Assembly (NCBI RefSeq): GCF_001425665.1
Contig: NZ_LMCX01000002.1
Coordinates: forward strand, 124,001-188,000
Direction: 5' to 3'
DNA length: 64,000 nt
DNA from: Yonghaparkia sp. Root332
GTDB taxonomy: Bacteria; Actinomycetota; Actinomycetes; Actinomycetales; Microbacteriaceae
Within the stretch, counting starts at the first letter, position 1; each line of letters opens with the position of its first letter. The notes beneath the pieces were generated by a model. The model did no database searches. It was not told the origin of the DNA and was given only the letters and a program-made list of their open reading frames with translations. A program made the translations under genes and the position numbers. Of the stretch, positions 35,714 to 44,679 are shown one piece after another.

Positions 35714-36711
35714 CCGCCCCGCAGATCGGCTACGCCGCCGCGCTCGAGCAGTTCGCGCCGCTCGAGGCCATCGAGCTCGCAGCGCTCGCCGAGCAGCACG
35801 GCTTCGCGGGCACCGTCGCGACGGAGGGCTTCCAGCCCTGGACGCCGCAGCAGGGACAGTCGAGCTTCGTGTGGAACGTGGTCTCCGCGCTCGGCGCGCG
35901 GACGAGCGGGGCCCTGGGCGTCGGACCGGTGTCGCCGACGTTCCGGTGGCATCCCGCGATGGTGGCCCAGGCATCCGCGACGCTCGCTGCGATGTACCCC
36001 GGGCGGCACTGGCTCGCCCTCGGCAGCGGCGAGGCGATGAGCGACCACATCGTCGGCGAGCGCTGGCCCGAGCCCGCCGAGCGCATCGCGCGCATGTTCG
36101 AGGCGCTGTCGATCATCAAGAAGCTCTTCTCCGCCTCGCTCGCCGGCCGCGACACCAAGCACGACGGCGACGTCCTGCGCCTCGAGACCGCGCGGCTCTG
36201 GACGATGCCCGAGTTCGCGCCGGACATCCTCATCCAGACCGCCGGCCCCCTGACGGCGAAGCGGGCCGGGCGCAGCGCCGACGGCCTGCTCATCGAGGCC
36301 GCGCCGATCGAGCGCATCGGGATGCTCTTCCAGCGCTTCGAGGAGGGCGCGCGCGAGGCGGGCCGCGACCTCGCCACCACGACTCGCGTTCTGCGTCTGC
36401 ACCTGTCGTGGGCGCCGACCGACGAGGAGGCGATGGGGAACGCGCTCGCCGAGTGGCCCAACGGCGGCATGCGGTTCGCGAAGAGCGACATCCGCTCGCC
36501 GTTCGACCTCGAGCAGATCGCGAAGCTCGTGCGACCGGAGGACTTCGGCGGCCGCGTGGTGGTCTCCTCCGACCCCGACGTGCACCGCGCGAACATCCAG
36601 GCGCACCTGGATCTGGGCTTCGACGGGGTCTACCTTCATAACGTCGGTCGGAACCAGCGAGAGTTCCTCGAGGTGTTCGGGCGCGACGTCCTCCCCGCGC
36701 TGCACCGATAG
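35710..36711 (+). CDS. LLM-class F420-dependent oxidoreductase (TIGR03557-like)
   Basis: 333 aa, a TIM barrel of the luciferase-like group. GYAAALEQFAPLEAIELA at the start, the segment TFRWHPAMVAQASATLAAMYPGR and the GSGEAMSDH loop are typical of F420-dependent G6PD-like enzymes, so the cofactor is likely F420 rather than FMN. Substrate unknown. Its start overlaps the MFS stop. An F420 ligase gene lies 1.3 kb downstream, which shows that the cofactor is made here. Confidence 0.87.
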   Translation: MTAPQIGYAAALEQFAPLEAIELAALAEQHGFAGTVATEGFQPWTPQQGQSSFVWNVVSALGARTSGALGVGPVSPTFRWHPAMVAQASATLAAMYPGRHWLALGSGEAMSDHIVGERWPEPAERIARMFEALSIIKKLFSASLAGRDTKHDGDVLRLETARLWTMPEFAPDILIQTAGPLTAKRAGRSADGLLIEAAPIERIGMLFQRFEEGAREAGRDLATTTRVLRLHLSWAPTDEEAMGNALAEWPNGGMRFAKSDIRSPFDLEQIAKLVRPEDFGGRVVVSSDPDVHRANIQAHLDLGFDGVYLHNVGRNQREFLEVFGRDVLPALHR

Positions 36712-36719
36712 GAGACTCC

Positions 36720-37013
36720 ATGTCGTTCCAGGCCTACCTCGACGCGATCGAGAAGAAGACCGGCCGAACGCCGCGGCAGCTGCTCGACGAGGCGATCGAG
36801 CGCGGCTACAAGGAGCCGGGGGTGAAGGCTGGCGTCATCGTCCAGTGGCTCGCCGACGGCTACGGGCTCGGCCGCGGTCACGCGATGGCGATGGTGCACG
36901 TGATCCAGAAGGGCCCGGAGATCTCGACGAAGCATGTCGGCTCCGACGGCGTGCACCGCGACGCGACCGACACGCTGTGGCTCGACGGGGCGGCGACGAA
37001 GCCGGCGGGCTGA
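36720..37013 (+). CDS. DUF4287 domain-containing protein
   Basis: 97 aa. MSFQAYLDAIEKKTGRTPRQ and the later LADGYGLGRGHAMAMVHVI are the DUF4287 pattern, a small helical domain of unknown role. GATAGGAGA ribosome site, 8 bp after the F420 enzyme, so still in the same transcript. Confidence 0.88.
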   Translation: MSFQAYLDAIEKKTGRTPRQLLDEAIERGYKEPGVKAGVIVQWLADGYGLGRGHAMAMVHVIQKGPEISTKHVGSDGVHRDATDTLWLDGAATKPAG

Positions 37014-37017
37014 CGCG

Positions 37018-37446
37018 ATGGCGGATGACGCCGCGGACGCGCTCGCGCCGGGCGAGGGCGGGCTCGACGCCGAGGGTCGACGTCACGGCCCATGGCGTGA
37101 GAGCGACCCGCACGGCGGCACGATCGCGGGCGAGTACGTCCACGGCGACCGGCACGGGCCGTGGACGCACTTCTTCGCCGACGGCCGCGTGCGCAGCGAG
37201 ATGCACTACGAGCGCGGCGAGCTCGCGGGGCCCACCACGTGGTACCGCGCGACCGGCGGGCTGCTGCAGCGCGGCGCCTTCCTCGACGGCGAGAAGCACG
37301 GCCGCTGGACGCGCTGGGACGCCGCCGGCCGGCTGCTCGACGAGGGCGAGTTCGACCGCGGCGCCAGGACGGGGGAGTGGAACCGGTACGCGCCCGACGG
37401 CTCGGTGCGGAAGATCACGCGCCATCGGGGCCGCCCCGACGCATGA
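37018..37446 (+). CDS. MORN-like repeat protein
   Basis: 142 aa. At least four repeats of the form G.hGPW..F..dGr....Y.rGel.G (GPWTHFFADGRVRSE, GPTTWYRATGGLLQ, GRWTRWDAAGRLLDE, GEWNRYAPDGSVRK), as in YwqK-type proteins sometimes labelled antitoxins. No toxin neighbour. The ATG is four bases behind the DUF4287 stop. Confidence 0.82.
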   Translation: MADDAADALAPGEGGLDAEGRRHGPWRESDPHGGTIAGEYVHGDRHGPWTHFFADGRVRSEMHYERGELAGPTTWYRATGGLLQRGAFLDGEKHGRWTRWDAAGRLLDEGEFDRGARTGEWNRYAPDGSVRKITRHRGRPDA

Positions 37447-37504
37447 CCGCCTCGGCGCGAGAACGCCGTAGCGCAACATGCGGAACCCTCACTATGGTGA
37501 GCGC

Positions 37505-37882
37505 GTGTACATCCTGCTGGGCGCGATCCCCGTTCTCGTCATGATCGCGTCGCTCGCCGACATCATCACGCGCGGCGAGCACGAGGTGAAGAACCTCAAC
37601 CGCACTTTCTGGATCATCATCGTGATCCTCCTGCCGCTCGTCGGCAGCCTCCTGTGGTGGGCCGTCGGCCGCGAGTACCGTCGCAGCGAGCCCGTCGTCG
37701 GCTTCGGCGACCCGCACCGCACCGAGGCGATCGAGCGACGCCTCGCCGATCGCGCGGCGTCGACCACGGAGGCGGAGCTCGCCCGCCTCGACGCCGAGAT
37801 CGCGCAGGCGGAGAACGAGGCGCGCATCCGCCGCCTGGAGGACGAGCTGCGGCGCCGCCGCGGCGAGCCGACGCCGTCCTGA
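37505..37882 (+). CDS. PLDc_N domain small membrane protein
   Basis: 125 aa. Two membrane helices (ILLGAIPVLVMIASLADII and FWIIIVILLPLVGSLLWW) separated by a short charged loop are the PLDc_N domain; a coiled, highly charged tail follows (residues 70-125). The -10 TATGGT (37493-37498) is 6 nt before the GTG. Its last codons lie in the first copy of a 16-bp tandem repeat. Confidence 0.85.
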   Translation: MYILLGAIPVLVMIASLADIITRGEHEVKNLNRTFWIIIVILLPLVGSLLWWAVGREYRRSEPVVGFGDPHRTEAIERRLADRAASTTEAELARLDAEIAQAENEARIRRLEDELRRRRGEPTPS

Positions 37883-37928
37883 GCCGACGCCGTCCTGAGC
37901 CGACGCCGTCCTGAGCCGACGCCGTCCT
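37865..37928 (+). repeat. 16-bp tandem repeat, four copies
   Basis: Four perfect copies of GAGCCGACGCCGTCCT. The stop codon of the PLDc_N gene straddles the first and second copies, so unit gain or loss would not change the protein. A minisatellite just upstream of cofE. Confidence 0.97.
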
Positions 37929-37970
37929 GGGTCGGCCGCGCCGGTCGGCGGCCCCTGCGATGATGGGCCG

Positions 37971-38780
37971 GTGACCACCCCGCCTCTCGTCGTCTTCGGC
38001 ATCCCCGGCCTGCCCGAGATCGTCCCCGACGACGATCTGCCCCACCTCATCGCCGATGCCGCCCGCCGGGCCGACGTGCTGCCGGGCGACATCCTCGCCG
38101 TGACGAGCAAGATCGTGAGCAAGGCCGAGGGCCGCATCGTCGCCGCCGACTCGCGCGAGCAGGCGATCACCGACGAGACCGTGCGCGTCGTCGCGACGCG
38201 CGAGCACCCGGGCGGCGTCACGCGCATCGTCGAGAACCGCCTCGGCCTCGTCATGGCCGCGGCGGGCGTCGACGCGAGCAACACCGCCGACGGCACCGTC
38301 CTCCTCCTGCCGCTCGACCCCGACGAGAGCGCGCGGCGCATCCGCGAGGCAGTCGAGGCGTGCGTCGGCGCGCCCATCGGCGTCGTCATCACCGACACCG
38401 CGGGTCGCGCCTGGCGCGAGGGCCAGACCGACATCGCGATCGGCGCGAGCGGCGTGCGCCTGCTCGACGACCTCCGCGGAGCGCACGACGCGAGCGGCAG
38501 GCTCCTCGCCGTCACGGCTCCCGCGGTCGGCGACGAGATCGCCGCCGCCGCCGACCTCGTGAAGGGCAAGACGAGCGGGATGCCCGTGGCCGTCGTCCGC
38601 GGACTCGACCGGCACCTCGACCCGGCCGCGCCGGGCGGCCGCAGCCTCGTCCGCCCCGCAGCCGACGACATGTTCTACATCGGTCATCGCGAGGCGCACG
38701 AGGCCGGCTACGCGCAGGGTTACTCCCAGGGGCTCGCCGAGGGGCAGGCGGAGGAGCGCGGCCCCGGCGGGGCATCCTGA
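37971..38780 (+). CDS. cofE: Coenzyme F420-0:L-glutamate ligase
   Basis: 269 aa. Adds glutamate to F420-0. [39 protein letters not shown] and [20 protein letters not shown] are the family motifs. It matches CofE or the N-terminal half of FbiB; the C-terminal reductase domain of FbiB is absent. The tail has a Gly/Gln-rich stretch of its own ([16 protein letters not shown]). The -10 GATGAT (37959-37964) is 6 nt before the GTG. Confidence 0.92.
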   Translation: MTTPPLVVFGIPGLPEIVPDDDLPHLIADAARRADVLPGDILAVTSKIVSKAEGRIVAADSREQAITDETVRVVATREHPGGVTRIVENRLGLVMAAAGVDASNTADGTVLLLPLDPDESARRIREAVEACVGAPIGVVITDTAGRAWREGQTDIAIGASGVRLLDDLRGAHDASGRLLAVTAPAVGDEIAAAADLVKGKTSGMPVAVVRGLDRHLDPAAPGGRSLVRPAADDMFYIGHREAHEAGYAQGYSQGLAEGQAEERGPGGAS

Positions 38781-38843
38781 CGAATCATCATTCACGGCGG
38801 TTCTCTCGGCCGTTTTCCCGCGTCGGCGTGGAAGAGTGAGCGG

Positions 38844-39869
38844 GTGAGCACGATGACGAGCCCCGCACCCGACGCGCCCGCCGGAACCGATCAGCCGCTC
38901 GAGGCCGAGGCGTTCGCCGAGCTCGGCGACGGGATCCGTCGCGCGATGAACGGCGTGATCGACGGCAAGCCCGAGGCGGTCGACACGGCGCTCACCGTGC
39001 TGCTGGCCGAGGGCCACCTGCTCATCGAGGACGTCCCGGGCGTCGGCAAGACCGTGCTCGCCCGAGCGCTCGCCCGCTGCATCGCGGGCACGGTCAGCCG
39101 CATCCAGTTCACGCCCGACCTGCTGCCCGCCGACATCACGGGCGTGAGCGTCTTCCGCCAGCAGCAGGGCGTGTTCGAGTTCACCCCCGGCCCCGTCTTC
39201 GCCCACATCGTCATCGGCGACGAGATCAACCGCGCGAGCCCGAAGACCCAGTCGGCGCTGCTGGAGTGCATGGAGGAGGGTCAGGTCACCGTCGACGGCC
39301 GCACCCACCGCCTCGAGGCTCCGTTCCTCGTCGTCGCGACGCAGAACCCCGTCGAGATGGAGGGCACGTACCCGCTCCCCGAGGCGCAGCGCGACCGCTT
39401 CATGGCGCGCATCTCGATCGGGTACCCGGATGCCGAGAGCGAGCAGCGCATGCTGCGCGACCGCGAGCACGGGTCGCCTCTGGATCGCCTCGCCCCGATC
39501 GTCGACGTGGCGGGCCTGCGCCGCATGATCGCGACCGTGCGCGAGGTCTACGTGAGCCCCGCGGTCGAGGCGTACGCCGTCGCGATCGTGCAGTCGACGC
39601 GCGACGACACCGCGCTGCGGCTCGGCGCCAGCCCGCGCTCGACCCTGCAGCTCGTGCGCGCCGCGCGAGCCCGGGCGGCGCTCGACGGCCGCGACTTCGT
39701 CGTCCCCGACGACATCGACGCGCTCGCGACGACGGTGCTCGCCCACCGGATGATCCTCGTGCCCCGGGCGCAGCATCCCGACGGCCGCCCCGTGCGCAGC
39801 GTCGAGGAGGTCGTCGAGCGCATCGTCGCGGCGACCCCCGTGCCGGTGCCGCAGGCTCCTCGCGCGTAG
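38844..39869 (+). CDS. MoxR family AAA+ ATPase
   Basis: 341 aa. Walker A DVPGVGKT near residue 62, Walker B VIGDEINRA, sensor region TQNPVEMEGTYPLPEAQRDRF and the lid domain SPRSTLQLVRAARA. MoxR ATPases act as chaperones for vWA/DUF58 partners. First gene of a three-gene operon with DUF58 and transglutaminase proteins. GTG start; a downstream ATG (38853) is possible. Confidence 0.94.
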   Translation: MSTMTSPAPDAPAGTDQPLEAEAFAELGDGIRRAMNGVIDGKPEAVDTALTVLLAEGHLLIEDVPGVGKTVLARALARCIAGTVSRIQFTPDLLPADITGVSVFRQQQGVFEFTPGPVFAHIVIGDEINRASPKTQSALLECMEEGQVTVDGRTHRLEAPFLVVATQNPVEMEGTYPLPEAQRDRFMARISIGYPDAESEQRMLRDREHGSPLDRLAPIVDVAGLRRMIATVREVYVSPAVEAYAVAIVQSTRDDTALRLGASPRSTLQLVRAARARAALDGRDFVVPDDIDALATTVLAHRMILVPRAQHPDGRPVRSVEEVVERIVAATPVPVPQAPRA

Positions 39870-39879
39870 GGCTCGGCTC

Positions 39880-41223
39880 ATGCGGGCACGGCGCGAGCGC
39901 GCGAGCGGCGGGGTGCCGCGGCTCACCGGCCGCGGCTGGGGTTTCCTCGTGGTGGCCGCGAACCTGTTCGCGCTCGCGTACGGGCTGCAGCGGCCCGAGC
40001 TCGTCCCCGGCGCCGTCATCGCCGCCGCCGCGCCGCTGCTCGCGCTTGTCGTCGTCGCCGCGGCCCGGCCGCGCGTGCGCGTCACCCGCCACCTCGACCC
40101 CGTCGTCGCCACCGAGGGCGAGCCGGTGCGCGTGGGCGTGCTCGTGTCGGGCCGGGCGCGCGGCGCCGAGTGGATCGAGCGCGTGCCGATGCGCCCCGGC
40201 TACGCGGGCCCGGGTCAGCTCCTGCCGGTGCGCACGGGTCGCCCGCGCTCGCTCGGCTACCGCTACTGGCCGGCCCACCGCGGCCTCGTGAGCGTCGGCC
40301 CCCTGCTCATCGAGGACCGCGACCCCTTCGCCCTCGCCGTGCGCGTCACCGACACGATCGCCGTCGCCACGCAGCTCGTCGTGCCCGAGGTGGCTCCGCT
40401 GTCGCCCGGCCCCGTTCCCGACCCGTCCGCCGAGAGCGGACCCCGCACGACCCGCTCGCGCGAGCGCGCGGCCGACGACGTCGTGACGCGCGAGTACCGG
40501 CAGGGGGATGCCCTGCGGCGCGTCCACTGGCGGGTGTCGGCGCGCCAGGGCGAGCTCATGGTGCGGCAGGACGAGCCGCAGGCGGGGCCGCGAGCGCGGG
40601 TGCTCCTCGATTCGCAGCGGGCCGGGCATCCCGACCTCGCCCGCCCCGCGGCCGCCGCGCCGTCGGGCTCGCGCACCTTCGAGTGGAGCGTGCGCATGAC
40701 CGCGGCGGTCGCCGCGCACCTCGCCGAGCGCGGCTACGCCGTCGACCTGCAGACCCCGAGCGCGCGCCCGACCGAGGCCCCGCGGGGCGATGGGCCCGTC
40801 GGCGAGCTGCTCGGCGAGCTGGCCGTCCTCCCGCTCGCCGACCGCGAGCCGCTGCCCGCCGTCTCCGCCGCCCCCGGCTCGGTGCCGGTCGTCGCGATCG
40901 CGAGCAGCCCCGACGACGCGACGCTGCGGTGGATGCTCGCCCAGCGCTCCGCCGGAGCCCTCGGCGTCGCCCTGCTCGTGCGCTCCGCGTCGACCGCACC
41001 CGACGACCCCGGAGCGCTCGCCGTCGAGGCGGCCTTCGCCGCCGCCGACTGGAACGTCGTCACCGTGCCCATCGGCACGCCGCCGGACGCGGCGTGGCTC
41101 GCGCTCATCGGCCAGCAGCCCGAGCTGACCGGGGCCGAGGCGCTCGCCGCGCGGGTCGCGGGGGCGGCGGGGCCAGGGCTCGCGGGGCAAGGGCTCGCAG
41201 GGGCCGGGGCTGCTCGTGGCTGA
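39880..41223 (+). CDS. DUF58 domain-containing protein (copy 2)
   Basis: 447 aa. Two N-terminal membrane helices after RLTGRGWGFLV, then the DUF58 region with RVHWRVSARQGELMVRQDE near residue 215 and a longer C-terminal part than copy 1, including AIASSPDDATLRWML. Ten bp behind moxR and overlapping the next gene by 8 bp. Paralogue of the gene at 112. Confidence 0.92.
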   Translation: MRARRERASGGVPRLTGRGWGFLVVAANLFALAYGLQRPELVPGAVIAAAAPLLALVVVAAARPRVRVTRHLDPVVATEGEPVRVGVLVSGRARGAEWIERVPMRPGYAGPGQLLPVRTGRPRSLGYRYWPAHRGLVSVGPLLIEDRDPFALAVRVTDTIAVATQLVVPEVAPLSPGPVPDPSAESGPRTTRSRERAADDVVTREYRQGDALRRVHWRVSARQGELMVRQDEPQAGPRARVLLDSQRAGHPDLARPAAAAPSGSRTFEWSVRMTAAVAAHLAERGYAVDLQTPSARPTEAPRGDGPVGELLGELAVLPLADREPLPAVSAAPGSVPVVAIASSPDDATLRWMLAQRSAGALGVALLVRSASTAPDDPGALAVEAAFAAADWNVVTVPIGTPPDAAWLALIGQQPELTGAEALAARVAGAAGPGLAGQGLAGAGAARG

Positions 41224-43579
41224 GGCGGAGAGCCAGGGCACCCGCCGGGTCGCGGGGCGCGGCGCGCGCGCGGGGCGCGGCACCGTGCTCGTGCCGCTCG
41301 CGGCGCTGCTCATGCTCGCCGCGGCGCTCTCGGCCTTCACCGTCCTGCTCGACGAGGGCCCGTGGTTCGCCTCCACGATGGTCGTCGTCGCGGTCGTGGT
41401 CGGTGCGGGTGCGCTGGCGCGCCTGCGTGCGCGGAGATGGCGACCCGCGTGGTCGGTGCTCGCGTCGAGCGCGGCGCTCGTGGTCATCCTCACCGCGGTG
41501 TTCGCGGCCGAGGTCTCGTTCGCCGTCGTCGTCCCGACCGCCGACACGCTCGAGAGGTTCAGCGAGCTCGTCGCCGCGGGGGAGCAGTCGATCGCCGAGC
41601 AGTCGCTGCCGGCGGAGGCCGACCCGGGCATCCGGTTCCTGCTCGCGCTCGGGGTCGGGGGGATCGCGATCGTGACCGACGCCCTCGCCTCTCTCAGCCG
41701 GCGGCCGGCGCTCGCCGTCGTGCCCGCCCTGGGCATCCTCGCCGTACCGGTCGTGCTCGCCCCGGGCGCGCTGCCGCTCCCGACCGTGGTCGCGACGGCC
41801 GCCGCATACCTGCTCATGCTCGCGCTGCACCGCCCGGCCGCGATCGGCGGCGGAGCGGGCGTCGCGCGGGCCGTCACGGCCGCGGCCGTCGTGCTCGTCG
41901 CCGCCGTGGTCGTTCCGCCCGCGTTGCCGTCGGTGCTCGCCGGCGACCGGTTGCCCGGCTCGGGGCCGGCGGGGCTCGTGACCGGCATCAACCCGGTCGT
42001 CGAGCTCGGCGACGACCTGAGACGGCAGAACCCGGTGACGGTGCTGACCTACTCGACGGGTCTCGAGGGCGGGCAGTACCTGACGCTCTCGCATCTGGCC
42101 GAGTTCGCCGGGCAGGAGGTGCTGCCCGTACCGTTCGAGGCGGAGACGCGCGAGGCGGGCGAGATCGGCCCGCCCGCGTGGTTCGCGGACGACGTCGCGT
42201 TCACGAGCGTGGAGACGACGATCACGCTGCGCAGCGTCCGCTCGCGCTGGGTGCCCCTGCCGTCGGCGCCGGTGCGGGCCGACGGGCTCACCGGCGGCTG
42301 GGTCATCGACCCCGACGGCGTGACGATGCGCACCGCCGAGGGGTCCATCCGCAACGGCACGTACACGGTCGAGAACCGCCTCGCGCGCCCGACTCCCGAG
42401 CAGCTGCGCGCGACGACCGTCGACGCGCCCGGACTCGACCAGTACCGCGCCCTGCCCGAGGACATCGACCCGATCATCGAGGCGACCGCGCGCGAGGTCG
42501 TGGCGGGCATCGACAACCCCTACGAGCAGGCGGTCGCGCTGCAGCGGTTCTTCACCGACGGCGGCTTCACCTACTCGGAGGACGCCCCCGTCGAGGGCGG
42601 CTTCGACGGCTCGGGCGCCGAGATCGTCGCGGCGTTCCTGGAGGCGCGCTCCGGGTACTGCGTGCACTTCGGCTCGGCGATGACGCTCATGGCGCGCACG
42701 CTGGGAATCCCGACGCGCATGGCGGTGGGGTTCCTGCCGGGGTCGCGGAACCCGGTGATCCCGAGCGAGTACACCGTGTCGTCGGACGACCTGCACACCT
42801 GGCCCGAGCTGCACTTCGACGGCATCGGCTGGGTGCGCTTCGAGCCGACCCCCTCGCGCGGCGTGACCCCCGACTACGCGACCGAGGAGGCCCTCACCCC
42901 GAGCGGATCACCCTCGCCCGACCCGCTCACGCCCGAGCCGATCGAGCCCACGGCGACCGCGACGCCGGGTGCGCCGTCGCCGGGTGCGTCCGGCGGCCCC
43001 GACCTCCCCGACGAGCAGATCGACGCGGGCGGCACCGCTTCCGGCGGCCTGCTCGGGGGGCGGTCGACGATCGGGGGCGTGGATGCCCGGCTCGTGCTCG
43101 CCCTCGCGCTCATGCTCGTCCTCGCGCTGCTCGCCGCGCCCGGGGTCTGGCGGGCCGTGCTGCGCGCGCGCCGACTGCGCTCGCCGGATCCGCTCGACGC
43201 CTGGCGCGAGCTGCGCGACACGGCCCGCGACCTGGGGCTGCCCGCGGAGGCGACCCGCACGCCGCGCGAGCTCGCCCGCGCGTGGGCGGGGGTGGGGGCT
43301 GGCGGCGGTGCCAGGGCCGGGGCGGGTGCCGCTGGTGGCGTCGCGGAGCCGTCGGCCGAGGGGCTCGAGGTCTTCGAGGCCGTGCGCCGCGCCCTCGAGG
43401 CGCGCGCCTACGGAGCGCCGGCCGCGGTGTCGGGCGCCCCGGACATCCGCCCCGCACTGCGCGCCCTGCGCGCGCGCACGCCGTGGTGGCGTCAGCTGCT
43501 CGCCGCGGTCGGGCCGCGCTCGCTCGCGTCGCGCGAGCCGCGCGACCCGGCCCTCGAGCTGCCCGCAGCCCCCGCCTGA
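41216..43579 (+). CDS. Transglutaminase-like (TgpA-type) membrane protein, triad intact
   Basis: 787 aa, the same length as the first copy. Six to eight N-terminal membrane helices, an extracytoplasmic transglutaminase domain with Cys482 (SGYCVHFGSAM), His527 (DDLHTW) and Glu543 (FEPTP), a Pro-rich linker, one membrane segment near residue 630 and a C-terminal cytoplasmic region with DAWRELRDTARDLGLP. Probably an active peptidase or transglutaminase facing outward. The Ala/Gly-rich tract near residues 690-720 looks like a flexible spacer. Confidence 0.93.
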   Translation: MAEAESQGTRRVAGRGARAGRGTVLVPLAALLMLAAALSAFTVLLDEGPWFASTMVVVAVVVGAGALARLRARRWRPAWSVLASSAALVVILTAVFAAEVSFAVVVPTADTLERFSELVAAGEQSIAEQSLPAEADPGIRFLLALGVGGIAIVTDALASLSRRPALAVVPALGILAVPVVLAPGALPLPTVVATAAAYLLMLALHRPAAIGGGAGVARAVTAAAVVLVAAVVVPPALPSVLAGDRLPGSGPAGLVTGINPVVELGDDLRRQNPVTVLTYSTGLEGGQYLTLSHLAEFAGQEVLPVPFEAETREAGEIGPPAWFADDVAFTSVETTITLRSVRSRWVPLPSAPVRADGLTGGWVIDPDGVTMRTAEGSIRNGTYTVENRLARPTPEQLRATTVDAPGLDQYRALPEDIDPIIEATAREVVAGIDNPYEQAVALQRFFTDGGFTYSEDAPVEGGFDGSGAEIVAAFLEARSGYCVHFGSAMTLMARTLGIPTRMAVGFLPGSRNPVIPSEYTVSSDDLHTWPELHFDGIGWVRFEPTPSRGVTPDYATEEALTPSGSPSPDPLTPEPIEPTATATPGAPSPGASGGPDLPDEQIDAGGTASGGLLGGRSTIGGVDARLVLALALMLVLALLAAPGVWRAVLRARRLRSPDPLDAWRELRDTARDLGLPAEATRTPRELARAWAGVGAGGGARAGAGAAGGVAEPSAEGLEVFEAVRRALEARAYGAPAAVSGAPDIRPALRALRARTPWWRQLLAAVGPRSLASREPRDPALELPAAPA

Positions 43580-43636
43580 CGTCGGCCTCCGTCGCTGCCT
43601 GCCGCGCCGCGCCGCCGGCCGCGTAGTCCGGCTGCT

Positions 43637-43725
43637 CATGCGCAACTCAGGATCGTTCGACGATCATCCGTGCGGCGCCGCGGGTCGGAACCCTCCTCAG
43701 CCGCACCGTTCCTGAGTTGCGCATG
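43637..43725. repeat. Palindromic element A (89 bp)
   Basis: Perfect 16-bp terminal inverted repeats: CATGCGCAACTCAGGA at 43637-43652 and TCCTGAGTTGCGCATG at 43710-43725. The interior contains a second arm pair, CGTGCGGC and GCCGCAC, giving a nested cruciform or hairpin. It ends 12 bp from the stop of the DUF559 gene. The same tips occur in element B on the other side of that gene. Confidence 0.92.
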
Positions 43726-43737
43726 GTGGGTCTCGCA

Positions 43738-44586
43738 TCAACGGTGGTCACCGCGCTGGAGAGCGGCGAGGACCGCCGCTTCGACAATCGACCAGTGCTC
43801 CATCACCTGCCGATAGCTGAACCGCAGCACCCGGAATCCTCGTCGCGAGAGCTCAGCATCTCGTCGACGGTCGTTCTCGAAGGTGCTCTCCGTGTCATGG
43901 AACGACTCGCCGTCGATCTCGACGACCAGCCGTTCCGCGATCAGGAAGTCGACGGAGCCCACGCCGGGAATCCGCACCTGCGGTCGGAGCGACGGGAGGC
44001 GGCCGTGCATGCGCAGTCGGAAGAGGGTCTCCGTGCCCGACTCGCAGGTCCCGTCGACGAGGCCGGGCACGATGCGGTGGCCGCCGGCGACCAGGTCCTG
44101 CCTGAGGCCCGGCGATCGGTGGAGCACCGACTCGAGCGATGCGAGGTACAGCTCGCGCGGCGCGCAGGAGCGAAGTGTCGCGATGGCATCGACCGGATCG
44201 GCGACGAGCCGATTGCGGGGCGCCCGGGGAGGCATCCAGTGCACGCGGAGCCCGGGAGTTCCTGGCTCGTAGGCGCGTCGTGCATCACCCGCCGACCGCA
44301 GTCGCGCGGCGTTCCTCGGAACGAGAACATGCAGACTGCCGTCGGGGACGGCCCAGTATCCGTGAGCCCGAAGCGACTGCGCGCACGTGATCGTTCCCCC
44401 CACTCGTGCCGCTCGAACCGCGTCGGCAGCGATGTCGGGCGCCGAGAACCATCCCCGCCTCACGCGTACCAGTGCGCGGCGGCTGACGAGTCCCGCCAGC
44501 CGCCCTCGCGTGACGCCGATCGTCTCGAGCTCGGATGTCGAGATGAGCCCGCCGAAGTGACGGACGGCGTGATGAATGTCGACCAT
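43738..44586 (-). CDS. AbiEi-type wing plus DUF559 endonuclease-like protein
   Basis: 282 aa from the ATG at 44586; longer versions of the frame read through element B and are unlikely. The N-terminal 60 residues resemble a winged helix (HHAVRHFGGLISTSELETIG, then RGRLAGLVSRRALVRVRRGW) as in AbiEi-type antitoxins. The C-terminal 90 residues are DUF559, a Vsr/PD-(D/E)XK-like nuclease fold: VDFLIAERLVVEIDGESFHD, then RRRDAELSRRGFRVLRFSYRQV. The Asp and Glu-x-Asp residues suggest an active nuclease. No AbiEii partner is present. It is flanked by palindromic elements A and B. Confidence 0.85.
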   Translation of the reverse strand: MVDIHHAVRHFGGLISTSELETIGVTRGRLAGLVSRRALVRVRRGWFSAPDIAADAVRAARVGGTITCAQSLRAHGYWAVPDGSLHVLVPRNAARLRSAGDARRAYEPGTPGLRVHWMPPRAPRNRLVADPVDAIATLRSCAPRELYLASLESVLHRSPGLRQDLVAGGHRIVPGLVDGTCESGTETLFRLRMHGRLPSLRPQVRIPGVGSVDFLIAERLVVEIDGESFHDTESTFENDRRRDAELSRRGFRVLRFSYRQVMEHWSIVEAAVLAALQRGDHR

Positions 44587-44679
44587 GGCGGACAGAGTGC
44601 CGCGCCGCATCCGCTCGCCCAGCCGGAGGGGCGCTGGCGGGGGCACGAGGCGAAAGGGGTGCGGTTGGGGAGGAGGGGA

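Noticed and set aside
37865-37928. Possible CRISPR array
   Set aside because: Direct tandem 16-mers with no spacers and no cas genes.
43738-44586. Complete AbiE toxin-antitoxin pair
   Set aside because: The protein has an AbiEi-like N-terminus but ends in DUF559, and there is no AbiEii nucleotidyltransferase next to it.
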